Assembly: GCF_022602565.1 (NCBI RefSeq)
Contig: NZ_JALBCV010000015.1
Span: 1-64,000, forward strand
DNA length: 64,000 nt
From: Rosenbergiella metrosideri
GTDB lineage: Bacteria; Pseudomonadota; Gammaproteobacteria; Enterobacterales; Enterobacteriaceae
Direction: 5' to 3'
This document shows positions 26,953-36,879 of the stretch, one piece after another. Below the pieces are notes generated by a model. That model ran no database searches and had not been told where the DNA came from. It saw only the letters and a program-made list of their open reading frames with translations. Position 1 is the stretch's first letter, and each line of letters begins with the position of its first letter. Made by a program: the position numbers and the translations under genes.

Positions 26953-27525
26953 ATGACCAAAAGATTAATCGTTGGCCTTTCTGGGGCAAGCGGAGCACAG
27001 TATGGTGTACGGTTGCTCGAGGTATTAAAATCAGTCCCCGAGGTTGAAACCCACCTTGTTGCGAGCATGGCTGCCCGTCAGACCCTCTCTTTAGAAACTG
27101 ACTACAGCTGGCGAGATGTCCAAGCGATGGCAGACGAAGTCTATGACGTGCGTGATATTGGTGCATCCATCTCATCGGGATCATTCAAAACGCTGGGTAT
27201 GGTGATCCTGCCTTGTTCGATTAAAACCCTCTCCGCTATCGTCCACAGCTACAGCGACACCTTGCTTACCCGCGCCGCTGATGTGGTATTAAAAGAGGGC
27301 CGTAAACTAGTACTCGGGGTGCGTGAAACGCCCTTACATCTTGGACACTTACGGATGATGACCACTGCGGCTGAACTTGGGGCGATTATCATGCCGCCCG
27401 TCCCGGCGTTTTACCATCGTCCTAACGCTATCAACGATATTGTCGATCAGACCGTTAACCGTATCATCGATCAGTTCGATATCGAGCTACCCGAAGACCT
27501 CTTTACCCGTTGGCAAGGTCACTAA
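26953..27525 (+). CDS. ubiX: Flavin prenyltransferase UbiX
   Basis: UbiX makes prenylated FMN, the cofactor of the UbiD decarboxylase in ubiquinone synthesis. The start is set at 26953 (MTKRLIVGLSGASGAQYG), giving 190 residues as in E. coli (189); the frame from 26932 adds an unsupported 7 residues. The Rossmann-like flavin-binding motif is at residues 8-18, and a conserved MPPVPAFYHRP stretch lies near the end. Confidence 0.96.
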   Translation: MTKRLIVGLSGASGAQYGVRLLEVLKSVPEVETHLVASMAARQTLSLETDYSWRDVQAMADEVYDVRDIGASISSGSFKTLGMVILPCSIKTLSAIVHSYSDTLLTRAADVVLKEGRKLVLGVRETPLHLGHLRMMTTAAELGAIIMPPVPAFYHRPNAINDIVDQTVNRIIDQFDIELPEDLFTRWQGH

Positions 27526-27544
27526 TGGTGCACACATGTTTTTT

Positions 27545-27561
27545 TGCACCACATTCGTGCT
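27545..27561 (+). promoter_or_regulatory. Probable NtrC-binding site
   Basis: TGCACCACATTCGTGCT closely matches the NtrC dyad TGCACC-N5-GGTGCA. A further half-site, GGTGCA, lies just upstream near 27528. The site is centred about 74 bp before the predicted start of transcription, a usual NtrC enhancer distance. Confidence 0.68.
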
Positions 27562-27599
27562 AATTTTCGCGCGAATCGCGATAAAATCCCACTAAACTT

Positions 27600-27615
27600 T
27601 GGCATGTTTTGTGCA
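27600..27615 (+). promoter_or_regulatory. Probable sigma-54 promoter for the basic amino-acid ABC operon
   Basis: TGGCATG-TTTT-GTGCA matches the -24/-12 consensus TGGCACG-N4-TTGCA with two differences and exact GG-to-GC spacing. The argT promoter of Salmonella is known to be sigma-54/NtrC dependent, so the same control is expected here. Confidence 0.7.
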
Positions 27616-27650
27616 TTTCCAGTGAGAATTCTCTCTCACTGGTGATAGAC

Positions 27651-28433
27651 ATGAAAAAGTTGACGGTATTTGCTTCGCTGTTTTTAGGATTAACCCTTTC
27701 TAGCCATGCTTTCTCTGCACTGCCTACGCATCTTCGCTTTGGTACTGACCCGAGCTATCCACCTTTTGAGTCGAAAAGCCCTGATGGCAAACTTGTTGGC
27801 TTCGACATTGATTTAGTCAATGAAATTTGTAAACGCATTGCGGCGCAATGCGAATTTGTACCAGGGGATTTCGATGGCCTCATTCCTTCCTTAAAAGCTG
27901 AAAAAATTGATGCGATAATCTCAGCCTTATCAATTACTGAGAAACGCCTACAACAGATTGATTTTTCTGATAAATTATACGCATCCAATGCGCGTTTAGT
28001 CGCAGTGAAAGGCTCTTCTTTACAACCGACCGTGGCCTCATTAAAAGGGAAAACTATCGGAGTCGAGCAGGGGACCACTCAAGAAAACTATGCTGATAAA
28101 TACTGGCGTGGTGCAGGCGTCACCATCGTACCTTACCAAGCACAAGATCAAGTTTATCAAGATTTAGCCTCAGGGCGCTTAGATGCAGCGTTTCAGGACG
28201 AAGTCCAAGCTAGCGAAGGCTTCCTAAAATCGGCGGAAGGCAAAGGTTATAGTTTTGCGGGGCCTGCCGTTAAAGATAAGGCTATTTTCGGGATTGGAAC
28301 AGGAATTGGTCTACGCAAAGGGGATACGGAAGTAACCCAAGCCATCAATAAAGCCATCGCTTCAATGCACAAAGATGGAACCTACGACAAATTGGCGAAA
28401 AAGTATTTCGATTTCAATATTTACGACGAGTAA
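27651..28433 (+). CDS. Lysine/arginine/ornithine or histidine periplasmic binding protein
   Basis: The start at 27651 gives a signal peptide ([22 protein letters not shown], cut near residue 22) and 260 residues, the length of both ArgT and HisJ. Conserved binding-protein segments include GFDIDL, LSITEKR and the C-terminal [12 protein letters not shown]. coli has two such genes in tandem (argT, hisJ); here there is one, and the sequence does not settle which. It feeds HisQMP. The inverted repeat AGTGAGA/TCTCACT lies just upstream at 27621-27640. Confidence 0.9.
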   Translation: MKKLTVFASLFLGLTLSSHAFSALPTHLRFGTDPSYPPFESKSPDGKLVGFDIDLVNEICKRIAAQCEFVPGDFDGLIPSLKAEKIDAIISALSITEKRLQQIDFSDKLYASNARLVAVKGSSLQPTVASLKGKTIGVEQGTTQENYADKYWRGAGVTIVPYQAQDQVYQDLASGRLDAAFQDEVQASEGFLKSAEGKGYSFAGPAVKDKAIFGIGTGIGLRKGDTEVTQAINKAIASMHKDGTYDKLAKKYFDFNIYDE

Positions 28434-28445
28434 GTCCGACAGTGA

Positions 28446-28472
28446 CAGAGCGTCATCTGGCGCGGCGCTCTG
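28446..28472 (+). other. Intercistronic hairpin between binding protein and hisQ
   Basis: CAGAGCG and CGCTCTG form a 7-bp stem with a 13-base loop and no U-tract. In enteric ABC operons such structures keep the binding-protein message more abundant than that of the membrane parts. Confidence 0.6.
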
Positions 28473-28498
28473 TATTCGTAAGTTAAGAGGAGTCGTAG

Positions 28499-29185
28499 AT
28501 GTTAGAAGGTTACGGACAGGTGATTCTACAAGGAACGTGGATGACAATCGAGCTTGCGCTCAGTGCTCTAATTTTAGCAGTGATTATTGGGTTGGCTGGC
28601 GCCGCGGCGCGTCTCTCCCGTTATCCTTGGTTACAGGCTATCGGTGCCACCTATACCACGATCGTGCGGGGTATTCCTGATTTAGTACTAATGTTACTGA
28701 TCTTTTATGGTTTACAAATTGCGCTGAACCAAGTGACTCATGGTTTGGGTATCGCCCATATCGATATAGCCCCACTGCCAGCCGGAATTCTGACCTTGGG
28801 GTTTATTTATGGGGCATATTTTACGGAAACTTTCCGTGGTGCAGCATTATCAGTCCCCCACGGACAACGTGAGGCCGCGGTTGCCTATGGGATGACACCT
28901 TGGCAATGTTTTGCCCGCATTACCTTTCCCTTGATGATGCGCTTTGCATTGCCGGCAATCGGGAATAACTGGCAAGTGATCTTAAAAGCCACGGCGTTGG
29001 TGTCGATTTTAGGCTTAGAAGAGTTGGTCAAAGCGACGCAACTTGCCGGAAAAAGTACCTGGCAACCTCTCTTTTTCGCATTGGTGGCGGGGGCGATATA
29101 TCTACTTTTCACCTTAGTTTCACAACTTATCCTAGCTGGATTGATGCGATTCTATGCTGTTGGCGTGAAGAAGGTGACATTATGA
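28499..29185 (+). CDS. hisQ: Histidine/lysine/arginine ABC transporter permease HisQ
   Basis: The 228-residue protein has five predicted membrane helices and the permease EAA-type loop (AAVAYGMTPWQCFARI). With HisM it forms the membrane channel. A GAGGAG site precedes the ATG, and the end overlaps hisM by 4 bases. Confidence 0.94.
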   Translation: MLEGYGQVILQGTWMTIELALSALILAVIIGLAGAAARLSRYPWLQAIGATYTTIVRGIPDLVLMLLIFYGLQIALNQVTHGLGIAHIDIAPLPAGILTLGFIYGAYFTETFRGAALSVPHGQREAAVAYGMTPWQCFARITFPLMMRFALPAIGNNWQVILKATALVSILGLEELVKATQLAGKSTWQPLFFALVAGAIYLLFTLVSQLILAGLMRFYAVGVKKVTL

Positions 29186-29889
29186 ATGCAATCCTTCAAC
29201 AATATTGGCAGTCGCTGCTTTGGACCAATGGTTACCAACTCAGTGGGTTAGCTATGACACTGTGGCTACTGGTCTTTTCGATGGTAGTGGGGGGGATACT
29301 CGCTTTATTCTTATCGATTGGCCGCATCTCATCCCGTCGCTGGCTGTCGCTGCCGATTGCGCTGTTTACCTTTGTGTTTCGGGGCACACCTTTGTATGTC
29401 CAACTATTAATTATCTACACTGGGATCTATACCTTACAGGTGGTTAAAGATCATCACTTGCTGAATGAATTTTTCCGTAGCGGGTTACATTGTACGCTGC
29501 TGGCGTTAACGCTGAACACTGCAGCCTATACCACTGAAATCCTTGCAGGAGCGATAAGGGCCGTTCCCGCTGGGGAGATTGAGGCCGCCCAAGCTTACGG
29601 TTTTCGTGGCTTGACCTTATGGCGTTCAATTATTCTTCCCTCAGCATTTCGCACTGCATTACCGGCATACAGTAATGAAGTCATTTTATTATTACACTCG
29701 ACCTCGTTGGCATTCACCGCGACAGTTCCGGATATCTTAAAAGTGGCTCGGGATATTAACGCTGACACCTACCAACCTTTTACGGCCTTCGGTATTGCCG
29801 CAGTCCTTTATCTTTTTATCTCCTGCGTTTTGATTATGGCATTTCGCCAGCTAGAGAAGCGCTGGTTACCGCATATCAGTTCACGCTAA
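29182..29889 (+). CDS. hisM: Histidine/lysine/arginine ABC transporter permease HisM
   Basis: The 235-residue partner permease, five membrane helices, EAA loop at [19 protein letters not shown]. It overlaps hisQ as ATGA and is followed by hisP after 10 bases, the conserved hisQMP order. Confidence 0.94.
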   Translation: MNAILQQYWQSLLWTNGYQLSGLAMTLWLLVFSMVVGGILALFLSIGRISSRRWLSLPIALFTFVFRGTPLYVQLLIIYTGIYTLQVVKDHHLLNEFFRSGLHCTLLALTLNTAAYTTEILAGAIRAVPAGEIEAAQAYGFRGLTLWRSIILPSAFRTALPAYSNEVILLLHSTSLAFTATVPDILKVARDINADTYQPFTAFGIAAVLYLFISCVLIMAFRQLEKRWLPHISSR

Positions 29890-29899
29890 GGGTTTACGT

Positions 29900-30676
29900 A
29901 TGGTGTCCACCGAAAAATTAAGAATTGAACAGCTACATAAATCTTATGGTCAGCATGAAGTATTAAAAGGCATCAGCCTTACCGCCAATGAGGGTGATGT
30001 CATTGCGATTATCGGCGCGTCTGGATCAGGGAAAAGCACCTTTCTACGTTGCCTAAACTTCCTTGAGTCGCCGAATAAGGGCGATATTTGGCTCAATCAA
30101 CGGCAGATCGCGCTCGCCGCTGATCGTACACAACAGTTACAGGTTTCGGATAAACAACAACTGAAGTTATTACGTAGCAAATTATGCATGGTATTCCAAC
30201 ACTTCAATCTGTGGAGCCATATGACCGTGCTGCAGAATGTCATGGAAGCCCCGTGCAAAGTCCTTGGTATAGCCAAAGCCGAGGCGCAAGAGAAGGCGGA
30301 ATATACGTTACGTAAAGTAGGGATCGATCCGGTGAATTGGAAAAAATATCCCGTCCACTTATCGGGGGGACAGCAACAGCGGGTAGCTATTGCTCGGGCA
30401 TTAGCCATGGATCCTGAGATTCTATTGTTCGATGAACCGACCTCGGCCTTAGATCCTGAGTTAGTGGGAGAAGTGTTGCGGATTATGCTGCAGCTGGCTA
30501 AAGAAGGCAAAACCATGATTATGGTGACCCACGAGATGGCGTTTGCCAAAGAGGTTTCCTCGCAGGTAATTTTCCTCCATCAAGGCAAGATTGAAGAGCA
30601 GGGTTCCCCTGAGGAAATTTTTAACTGTCCTCAGTCGCCACGTTTGCAACAATTTCTCAGTAATAACTTAAAATAA
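29900..30676 (+). CDS. hisP: Histidine/lysine/arginine ABC transporter ATPase HisP
   Basis: The 258-residue ATPase has Walker A GASGSGKS (residues 39-46), signature LSGGQQQR (about 154-161), Walker [13 protein letters not shown] (about 174-185) and the switch His in VTHEM. All catalytic residues are present. It powers uptake of basic amino acids through HisQM. No terminator is obvious in the 117-bp gap that follows. Confidence 0.97.
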   Translation: MVSTEKLRIEQLHKSYGQHEVLKGISLTANEGDVIAIIGASGSGKSTFLRCLNFLESPNKGDIWLNQRQIALAADRTQQLQVSDKQQLKLLRSKLCMVFQHFNLWSHMTVLQNVMEAPCKVLGIAKAEAQEKAEYTLRKVGIDPVNWKKYPVHLSGGQQQRVAIARALAMDPEILLFDEPTSALDPELVGEVLRIMLQLAKEGKTMIMVTHEMAFAKEVSSQVIFLHQGKIEEQGSPEEIFNCPQSPRLQQFLSNNLK

Positions 30677-30793
30677 AATGAAAAGCATTTCTTCATAATG
30701 CTAGAGATTGCGAAATTAAATTTTACTTATTACTCTTAGGGTAAATCAAAGCACATAGCGTCGAGTAGCGACTCGCGTTAAAAAGGGTTAACC

Positions 30794-31315
30794 ATGGTTG
30801 AACAAATGCCTGTAGGTCAGATTGAATGGGTTGATATTGTTGATGAGAATGATGAAGTTGTCGCGACGGCTGCTCGTCAACAAATGCGCGCGGAATCTCT
30901 ACGTCATCGCGCAACCTATATCGTTGTGACACAAGGCACTGGCCGTATTTTGGTCCAACGTCGCGCAGAAAATAAGGATTTTGCCCCGGGGAAGCTCGAT
31001 GCGACAGCCGGTGGGGTGGTGCAATCGGGGGAAGAGCTTCTTGCTTCAGCGCGCCGCGAAGCAGAGGAAGAGTTAGGTATCGCGGATGTGCCTCTCGCGG
31101 AACATGGGAAGTTTTATTTTGAAGATGAGGGATGTCGGGTGTGGGGAAGCTTGTTTAGCTGCGTCTGCCATGGCCCTTTTGCGTTACAAGATGGTGAAGT
31201 GACAGAAGTGTTTTGGATGACACCCGAAGAGATCACCGCTCGTTGCGATGAATTTACCGATGATTCGCTAAAAGCCTTAGCGTTGTGGTTAGCCCGTAAC
31301 GGCGAAAACCGTTAA
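30794..31315 (+). CDS. yfcD: Nudix hydrolase YfcD
   Basis: The 173-residue protein contains a complete Nudix box, G74-x5-E80-x7-R88-E89-A-x-E92-E93-x-G95-I96. It resembles E. coli YfcD, an IDI-like Nudix protein whose substrate is not established. It lies convergent to pta, as in E. coli. The start has GGG-type ribosome sequence upstream (AAAAGGG). Confidence 0.92.
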   Translation: MVEQMPVGQIEWVDIVDENDEVVATAARQQMRAESLRHRATYIVVTQGTGRILVQRRAENKDFAPGKLDATAGGVVQSGEELLASARREAEEELGIADVPLAEHGKFYFEDEGCRVWGSLFSCVCHGPFALQDGEVTEVFWMTPEEITARCDEFTDDSLKALALWLARNGENR

Positions 31316-31332
31316 GGCATACACACTGAATC

Positions 31333-31360
31333 GCCACCTGTTACCAAGGTCGCAGGTGGC
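31333..31360. terminator. Hairpin between convergent yfcD and pta
   Basis: GCCACCTG and CAGGTGGC form an 8-bp perfect stem with a 12-base loop in the 52-bp convergent gap. Neither side has a good U-tract, so it may act as a weak two-way terminator or 3'-end stabiliser. Confidence 0.5.
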
Positions 31361-31367
31361 TTATCGG

Positions 31368-33518
31368 TTAGCCTCTGTTTTCAGCTTGCTGAGACTGAAT
31401 TGCAGTGAGTGCAATGGTATAGACGATATCGTCGACCAATGCCCCCCGCGACAGGTCATTCACTGGCTTGCGCATACCTTGCAGCATGGGTCCAATGGAA
31501 ATCAATTCCGCCGAACGCTGTACGGCTTTATAAGTCGTGTTACCGGTATTGAGGTCAGGGAAGATAAACACTGTCGCGCGGCCCGCCACCCGTGAATTCG
31601 GTGCTTTAGACTTCGCCACATCTTCCATAATTGCGGCATCGTATTGCAATGGCCCATCAATGAACAGGTCAGGGCGCTTCTCTTGCGCAAGACGCGTCGC
31701 TTCTCGCACTTTATCAACATCGCTACCGCTGCCAGAATTTCCCGTTGAGTAAGAGATCATCGCGACACGTGGTTCAATACCGAACGCTGCAGCGGAGTCT
31801 GCCGACTGAATAGCAATTTCCGCTAATTGTTCAGCGTTCGGGTCCGGATTGATCGCACAGTCTCCATATACCAGCACTTGTTCAGGTAATAACATAAAGA
31901 ACACGGAAGAGACGATGCTGCTGTTAGGCGCGGTTTTGATTAACTGTAGCGGTGGGCGAATAGTATTGGCAGTAGTATGGACTGCGCCAGAGACCAATCC
32001 ATCTACTTCACCTTTTTCCAACATCAGGGTACCGAGTACAACGTTATCTTCCAGCTGTTCACGGGCCACAACTTCCGTCATACCTTTGTTTTTACGTAGC
32101 TCGACCAGTCGAGAGACATAGTCTTCTCTGACTGCCTGCGGATCCACAATGCTGACACCATTCCCTAGTACGATCCCTTGTACGGAGGCAACGCGTCGAA
32201 TTTCTGCGGGATCCCCGAGTAATACGCATTGGGCAATTTTACGTTCTGCACAAATTGCGGCGGCACGTAAGGTTCGGGGTTCGTCGCCTTCCGGTAACAC
32301 AATACGTTTAGCAGCTTGACGGGCCAGCTCGGTTAATTGATAACGGAATGCAGGTGGCGAGAGGAGACGGCTACGTTCGGCGACCGATCCAAGGGAGTCA
32401 ATCCACGGTTTATCAATATAACCGGCAATAAACTCCTGCACCTTCTCAATACGCTGAGTATCATCTACCGGAATTTCTGAGTTGAAACTTTGTAGCGTTA
32501 GTGAGGTTTGCCACGTATTGGTTTTCACCAAGAAAACGGGAAGGCCAGTTTGGAATGCCCGCGAACAGAGTTCCTGTACCGCTGGATCAATCTGGTAACC
32601 GCCTGTTAATAAAATCGCACCGATTTCAACGCCGTTCATTGCTGCTAGACACGCTGCCACGAGTACATCGGGGCGGTCAGCTGAGGTCACCAACAAAGAG
32701 CCTGGACGGAATAATTTAAGCATATTCGGTAGGCTACGTGCGCAAAAGGTCACTGATTGAATCCGGCGAGTGGTGATATCACCCTCGTTAATAATCTCAG
32801 CCTTAAGATGTCGACACATATCAATGGCACGCGTAGCAATCAGATCGAAATTCCAAGGGATCGCCCCAAGTACCGGAAGAGGGGAGGGTTGACTAAACTG
32901 TTCGAAGGTGAAATTGGCCACGGTGGCTTCATTGGTATCATCGAACATTTCCGACAGGTCGGGTCTGGTACGGCCTTCTTCATCAGTTGGGGCATTGATC
33001 TTATTAATGATCAGCCCAGCGATATTTTTATTCTTACGACCACCGAAGCTATTGAGTTGTAGCTCAACTCTCTCTTTCAACTGAGTGGGCGTGTCGGTGC
33101 CAGGCGAAACGACAAAGATAATTTCAGCATTGAGGGTTTTGGCAATTTTATAGTTAAGGGTTTGCGCAAATTGACGCTTGCGCGTTGGGACTAATCCCTC
33201 AACTAATACCACTTCCGCATTCGCGGTATTATTATGGTAGTGAGCAATAATCTCTTCCATTAGGATATCTTGCTGATTATTACTCAGTAAATTCTCAACA
33301 TAGCTTAAGGCTAAAGGTGCCACGGCTGGAATCGAGGATGTTGCGTTGATAATTTCCGTAGTATGGTCCAGCGACTTATCGGAATCACGCGCTTGGGCGA
33401 TGGGCTTGAACACGCTAATACGCATGCCTTTGCGTTCCATCGCACGGATCACCCCTAAGCTCACGCTAGTCAGACCCACACCTGTGCTCAGTGGCACTAG
33501 CATAATAGTACGAGACAA
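31368..33518 (-). CDS. pta: Phosphate acetyltransferase
   Basis: Pta interconverts acetyl-CoA and acetyl phosphate, the first step of overflow acetate production. The 716-residue protein has the long enteric form: an N-terminal P-loop-like and DRTGG domain (about residues 1-390) and a C-terminal catalytic PTA_PTB domain with [19 protein letters not shown]. It lies 42 bases after ackA on the same strand, an ackA-pta operon. Confidence 0.97.
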   Translation of the reverse strand: MSRTIMLVPLSTGVGLTSVSLGVIRAMERKGMRISVFKPIAQARDSDKSLDHTTEIINATSSIPAVAPLALSYVENLLSNNQQDILMEEIIAHYHNNTANAEVVLVEGLVPTRKRQFAQTLNYKIAKTLNAEIIFVVSPGTDTPTQLKERVELQLNSFGGRKNKNIAGLIINKINAPTDEEGRTRPDLSEMFDDTNEATVANFTFEQFSQPSPLPVLGAIPWNFDLIATRAIDMCRHLKAEIINEGDITTRRIQSVTFCARSLPNMLKLFRPGSLLVTSADRPDVLVAACLAAMNGVEIGAILLTGGYQIDPAVQELCSRAFQTGLPVFLVKTNTWQTSLTLQSFNSEIPVDDTQRIEKVQEFIAGYIDKPWIDSLGSVAERSRLLSPPAFRYQLTELARQAAKRIVLPEGDEPRTLRAAAICAERKIAQCVLLGDPAEIRRVASVQGIVLGNGVSIVDPQAVREDYVSRLVELRKNKGMTEVVAREQLEDNVVLGTLMLEKGEVDGLVSGAVHTTANTIRPPLQLIKTAPNSSIVSSVFFMLLPEQVLVYGDCAINPDPNAEQLAEIAIQSADSAAAFGIEPRVAMISYSTGNSGSGSDVDKVREATRLAQEKRPDLFIDGPLQYDAAIMEDVAKSKAPNSRVAGRATVFIFPDLNTGNTTYKAVQRSAELISIGPMLQGMRKPVNDLSRGALVDDIVYTIALTAIQSQQAENRG

Positions 33519-33560
33519 ATTAACCCCCCTCTACAATTCTTGAAACTAATAGTAAATCTG

Positions 33561-34763
33561 TTAAGCCGTAAGTGTTGCTGCGTCTTGTGCAATGACCCAT
33601 TCTTCATTAGTTGGAATCACTAAGATTGGGCAGCTACCGTCACGTTGAATCGCTCCAGTCTCGCCAAAGCGAGCAGCTAAGTTTTTTGTCTCATCGATAG
33701 CGAGATTTAAGAGTGCAAGCTTCTGCACCGTTTGTTCACGAATTTTAGCTGAGTTTTCGCCAATTCCTCCCGTGAAAATTACCGCATCGAGTCTACCGTC
33801 CATCAGCGAGGAGTAGGCGCCGATATATTTTGCTAGACGATGGCAGAAGACATCTAAAGCACGTTTGGCCTCAGGTTTGTCGGCGAAATTATCCTCGACA
33901 AAGCGGCAATCACTCGTCACACCCGTCAGCCCCAGTAATCCTGACTCTTTGGTCAGCATCTGATTAATCTGTGCGACGTCCATTCCTAAATTATCGTGAA
34001 GATAGAAAATGATAGCAGGATCAATATCGCCACTGCGGGTACCCATTACTAATCCTTCCAACGGCGTGAGACCCATTGAGGTATCAACACATTTACCTTG
34101 GCGGATAGCGGCGACCGACCCACCGTTACCGAGGTGGCAAGTGATAACATTCAGATCGTCTACTGATTTTTCGAGGAGCTTAGCCGCTTGACGAGAGACA
34201 TAGAAATGGCTTGTACCGTGGGCACCGTATCGACGAATACCGTGTTGCTCATAGAGCGCATAAGGCAGCGCATAAAGATAGGCTTCCTCCGGCATAGTCT
34301 GGTGAAAAGCGGTGTCAAAAACGGCCACGTTTTTGGTCGTTAGATGAGGGAAGTTTTTAAACGCCTCGTGAATTCCAATTAGATGGGCAGGATTATGCAG
34401 CGGCGCGAAACAGGTCGCTTGTTCAATGGCGCTGATGATTTGATCGGTAATTATTACCGATTGAGTCAGATGCTCGCCACCATGGACAATGCGGTGACCG
34501 ATAGCACGAATTTTTTCAGAAAGCTCAGGTGCGTCGACGAGAATACGATTAACGATAAAGCCCAATGCCTCACTGTGGGCGGCACCTGCACCCAGTGACG
34601 ACTCTTGTTTCGCTCCCGCATATTTCCATTTTATACGGGCTTCTGGCAACGAAAAACATTCGGCTAAACCGGAAAGGTATTCTGCGCCAGTAGCGGGATC
34701 AAGAATGGCAAACTTCAGAGAAGAACTGCCACAATTTAGAACCAGAACTAAGTTATTCGACAT
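33561..34763 (-). CDS. ackA: Acetate kinase
   Basis: AckA makes ATP and acetate from acetyl phosphate. The start at 34763 ([20 protein letters not shown]) gives 400 residues, the E. coli length; the upstream extension to 34841 would include the leader hairpin. Conserved parts include the N-terminal NCGSSSLK, the HLGNGGS motif and the GIGENS motif. An AGGTG ribosome site precedes it. Confidence 0.97.
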   Translation of the reverse strand: MSNNLVLVLNCGSSSLKFAILDPATGAEYLSGLAECFSLPEARIKWKYAGAKQESSLGAGAAHSEALGFIVNRILVDAPELSEKIRAIGHRIVHGGEHLTQSVIITDQIISAIEQATCFAPLHNPAHLIGIHEAFKNFPHLTTKNVAVFDTAFHQTMPEEAYLYALPYALYEQHGIRRYGAHGTSHFYVSRQAAKLLEKSVDDLNVITCHLGNGGSVAAIRQGKCVDTSMGLTPLEGLVMGTRSGDIDPAIIFYLHDNLGMDVAQINQMLTKESGLLGLTGVTSDCRFVEDNFADKPEAKRALDVFCHRLAKYIGAYSSLMDGRLDAVIFTGGIGENSAKIREQTVQKLALLNLAIDETKNLAARFGETGAIQRDGSCPILVIPTNEEWVIAQDAATLTA

Positions 34764-35058
34764 AAACGCACCTGAAAATGTTATATGTAAGCCCCCAAAA
34801 ATCCTCTGAAAAGGGGGCGCTATCGTTATGCTAATATACACTGGTCAATAGGAATAACTATGTTCTGAGGCAACACTCTAGCGATTTATAGGATTGTTCA
34901 GAGTAATCAGTGTAAGTTTGTGTCATCTTTCTCATCGATTGACGATCGGGGTGGTATCCTTGACCCATTTATGCACGCAGAGAGTGTGGTGTGAATGGTA
35001 CTCCCAATTAATCGGGATTTAAAACTTTTTAAACTCTTCGGCTTTTGAGGCAAAAATA
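34764..35058. promoter_or_regulatory. ackA-yfbV divergent intergenic region with ackA leader hairpin
   Basis: This gap of about 295 bp holds the ackA leader (- strand) and yfbV upstream region (+). GCCCCC (34791-34796) and GGGGGC (34813-34818) form a 6-bp GC stem in the ackA leader, 28 bases before the start. Promoter elements are not clear enough to name. Confidence 0.5.
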
Positions 35059-35508
35059 ATGAACGATACGCATCGACCAGGGCTGTTTGCTACGCTGCGT
35101 CTTGGCAAAAAGTATATGAAAAGTTGGCCACAGGAGAAGAGTCTCTCTGCCATTTTTCCTGAAAATAGAGTGTGTCGAGCCACACAGTTTGGTATTCGTT
35201 TTATGCCACCTATAGCAGTCTTCATTCTATGCTGGCAACTCGCGTTCCATGCACAAATTGGCCCCGCCATTGCGACGGCGGTGTTTGCCTGTAGTTTACC
35301 TGTGCAAGGTCTTTGGTGGCTGGGCAAAAGGGCGCGTAAACCGTTAGCTGGCGGAACGTTAGAGTGGTTCCACACTATTCGTGAAAAGCTACAAACCTCT
35401 GGTCAAGCCATCAACCTACCTCAAGGCGAGGTGACCTATCAGCATCTTGCAGAATTATTAATGAAGGCTTTCAAACAGTTGGATAAAGCCTTTTTGGATG
35501 AACTGTAG
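35059..35508 (+). CDS. yfbV: UPF0208 membrane protein YfbV
   Basis: The 149-residue protein has the family start (RLGKKYMKSWPQEKSL) and two membrane helices around residues 47-90, with a helical cytoplasmic end. E. coli YfbV has been linked to Ter macrodomain insulation, though its mechanism is not settled. Location beside ackA, divergent, is as in E. coli. Confidence 0.93.
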   Translation: MNDTHRPGLFATLRLGKKYMKSWPQEKSLSAIFPENRVCRATQFGIRFMPPIAVFILCWQLAFHAQIGPAIATAVFACSLPVQGLWWLGKRARKPLAGGTLEWFHTIREKLQTSGQAINLPQGEVTYQHLAELLMKAFKQLDKAFLDEL

Positions 35509-35525
35509 CGACAAGGGAAGTAATT

Positions 35526-36164
35526 ATGTATCAAGGATTCCTTTTTGACTTGGATGGCACGTTAGTTGACTCCTTAACCGTGGTGGAAACGGTATGGTCG
35601 AAATGGGGAGAACGCCATGCCATTCCTGCCTCAGAAATTCTAGCGTTTATTCACGGTAAGCAAGCTATGACCTCTTTACGTCATTTTCTCCCGCAAGCGG
35701 ACGAAGCGACTCTGCGTGAAGAGTTTTTGTGGCTGGAACATCTTGAGTCGACGACGGTGGACGGGATTGTCCCGCTGCCGGGTGCGAAAGCGTTACTGAC
35801 TTATTTGACTGAGCAGAAAATTCCTTGGGCAATTGTCACCTCCGGCAGCCTGCCTGTCGCGACAGTGCGTTTCGAGGTTTTGGCGCTCCCCCGTCCGGCA
35901 GTGTTTATTACTGCTGAACAGGTTGCGAAAGGCAAACCGCATCCGGATCCCTACTTGTTAGGGGCTGAACAGCTAGGGTTGGCACCAGAGCGCTGTGTGG
36001 TGGTGGAAGATGCTGTGGCAGGAATCGAAGCTGGCTTGGCGGCAAAATGCGCTGTCGTCGCAGTGAATGCTCCCGTCGAGGCCGCTCACTTAAAGGCGAC
36101 GTACCCGGTGAAGAGTTTAACCGATCTTGTTATTACACCAACGACTCAAGGTTTCAGACTTTGA
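35526..36164 (+). CDS. hxpA: HAD-type sugar phosphatase (YfbT/HxpA)
   Basis: The 212-residue HAD protein has motif I DLDGTLVDS (residues 8-16), motif II TSG, motif III lysine in KGKPHPDPY and motif IV VVEDAVAGIEAG. A small helical cap lies between motifs I and II. E. coli YfbT hydrolyses sugar phosphates such as hexose and polyol phosphates. It follows yfbV by 17 bases, probably one operon. Confidence 0.88.
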   Translation: MYQGFLFDLDGTLVDSLTVVETVWSKWGERHAIPASEILAFIHGKQAMTSLRHFLPQADEATLREEFLWLEHLESTTVDGIVPLPGAKALLTYLTEQKIPWAIVTSGSLPVATVRFEVLALPRPAVFITAEQVAKGKPHPDPYLLGAEQLGLAPERCVVVEDAVAGIEAGLAAKCAVVAVNAPVEAAHLKATYPVKSLTDLVITPTTQGFRL

Positions 36165-36183
36165 GTCTATAGCGGACTGAGCG

Positions 36184-36208
36184 AAGACATCGAGTGGCTC
36201 GATGTCTT
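36184..36208. terminator. Two-way hairpin between convergent hxpA and yfbR
   Basis: AAGACATCGAG-TGG-CTCGATGTCTT is an 11-bp perfect stem between convergent genes. U-tracts are poor on both sides, but the position fits shared transcript ends. Confidence 0.7.
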
Positions 36209-36215
36209 ACTAACG

Positions 36216-36821
36216 CTACTGATAGTTCTCTGAGATACGATCAAGTGTTGTGGTGCAACTCTCCGCGAAAATCTCCATAAAGTCATTCACCTCTGGCATG
36301 GTTCGGCGAAGATGGTTGAGTCTCTCCTCAAGCCCTTCTTTTACGTGGATAAATTCATCATTATTGAAGCGTAGCTCATTTAACGTCTTGATATAGGCCG
36401 CTAATATATCGGCAGCTTTGACGATTTTTTTATATTCGCTGTCGACGTTATCTTGAATAATCAGCCCAGAGAAAGCGTCACGAAGGTCATCGGGGAGGGT
36501 AGTTAAACACTCTTGTTCGGCGATTTTTTCGAGATGTTTAAAGGCTTGAGTAAATTCTGGATTATGGTATTTAGTCCGGGAGTTGATATCTTGAAGTTTT
36601 GTTTCTGACACTTCATGGTACAGGGCGACAACCGCTGCACGGTCGGGGTTAAGCGTATTCCCATAGCGTTTATTGCCGATAACCGTGAGTAAATGGGCAA
36701 TGACCGCGACTTGGTGGCTGTGCTCTGCTACGTTCTCTTTCTGTACACAGTGCATCAAGGCCCAGCGTTTGATCAGTGGCATGCGAGTTATCCATGCCAT
36801 AAACGTACTTTGGATCGCCAT
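36216..36821 (-). CDS. yfbR: 5'-deoxynucleotidase YfbR-like, altered HD motif
   Basis: The start at 36821 (MAIQSTFMAWITRM) follows AGAGGA and gives 201 residues; E. coli YfbR has 199. YfbR removes phosphate from deoxynucleoside 5'-monophosphates using an HD metal site. Here H34 (EHSHQV), H69 and D138 (KAADIL) are present, but the HD aspartate is replaced by Glu: LYH69-E70-VSE instead of MYHDASE. The protein is clearly more diverged from E. coli than neighbouring AlaA. Activity may be changed or lost. Confidence 0.88.
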   Translation of the reverse strand: MAIQSTFMAWITRMPLIKRWALMHCVQKENVAEHSHQVAVIAHLLTVIGNKRYGNTLNPDRAAVVALYHEVSETKLQDINSRTKYHNPEFTQAFKHLEKIAEQECLTTLPDDLRDAFSGLIIQDNVDSEYKKIVKAADILAAYIKTLNELRFNNDEFIHVKEGLEERLNHLRRTMPEVNDFMEIFAESCTTTLDRISENYQ

Positions 36822-36879
36822 ATTATCCTCTTTACAAACCGAATAAAAAGACGCCTTGCGGCGCCTGGGTGAATATTGA

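Noticed and set aside
30097-30549. 150-aa minus-strand frame inside hisP
   Set aside because: Antisense to a complete ABC ATPase; Cys- and Ser-rich, as expected of a shadow frame.
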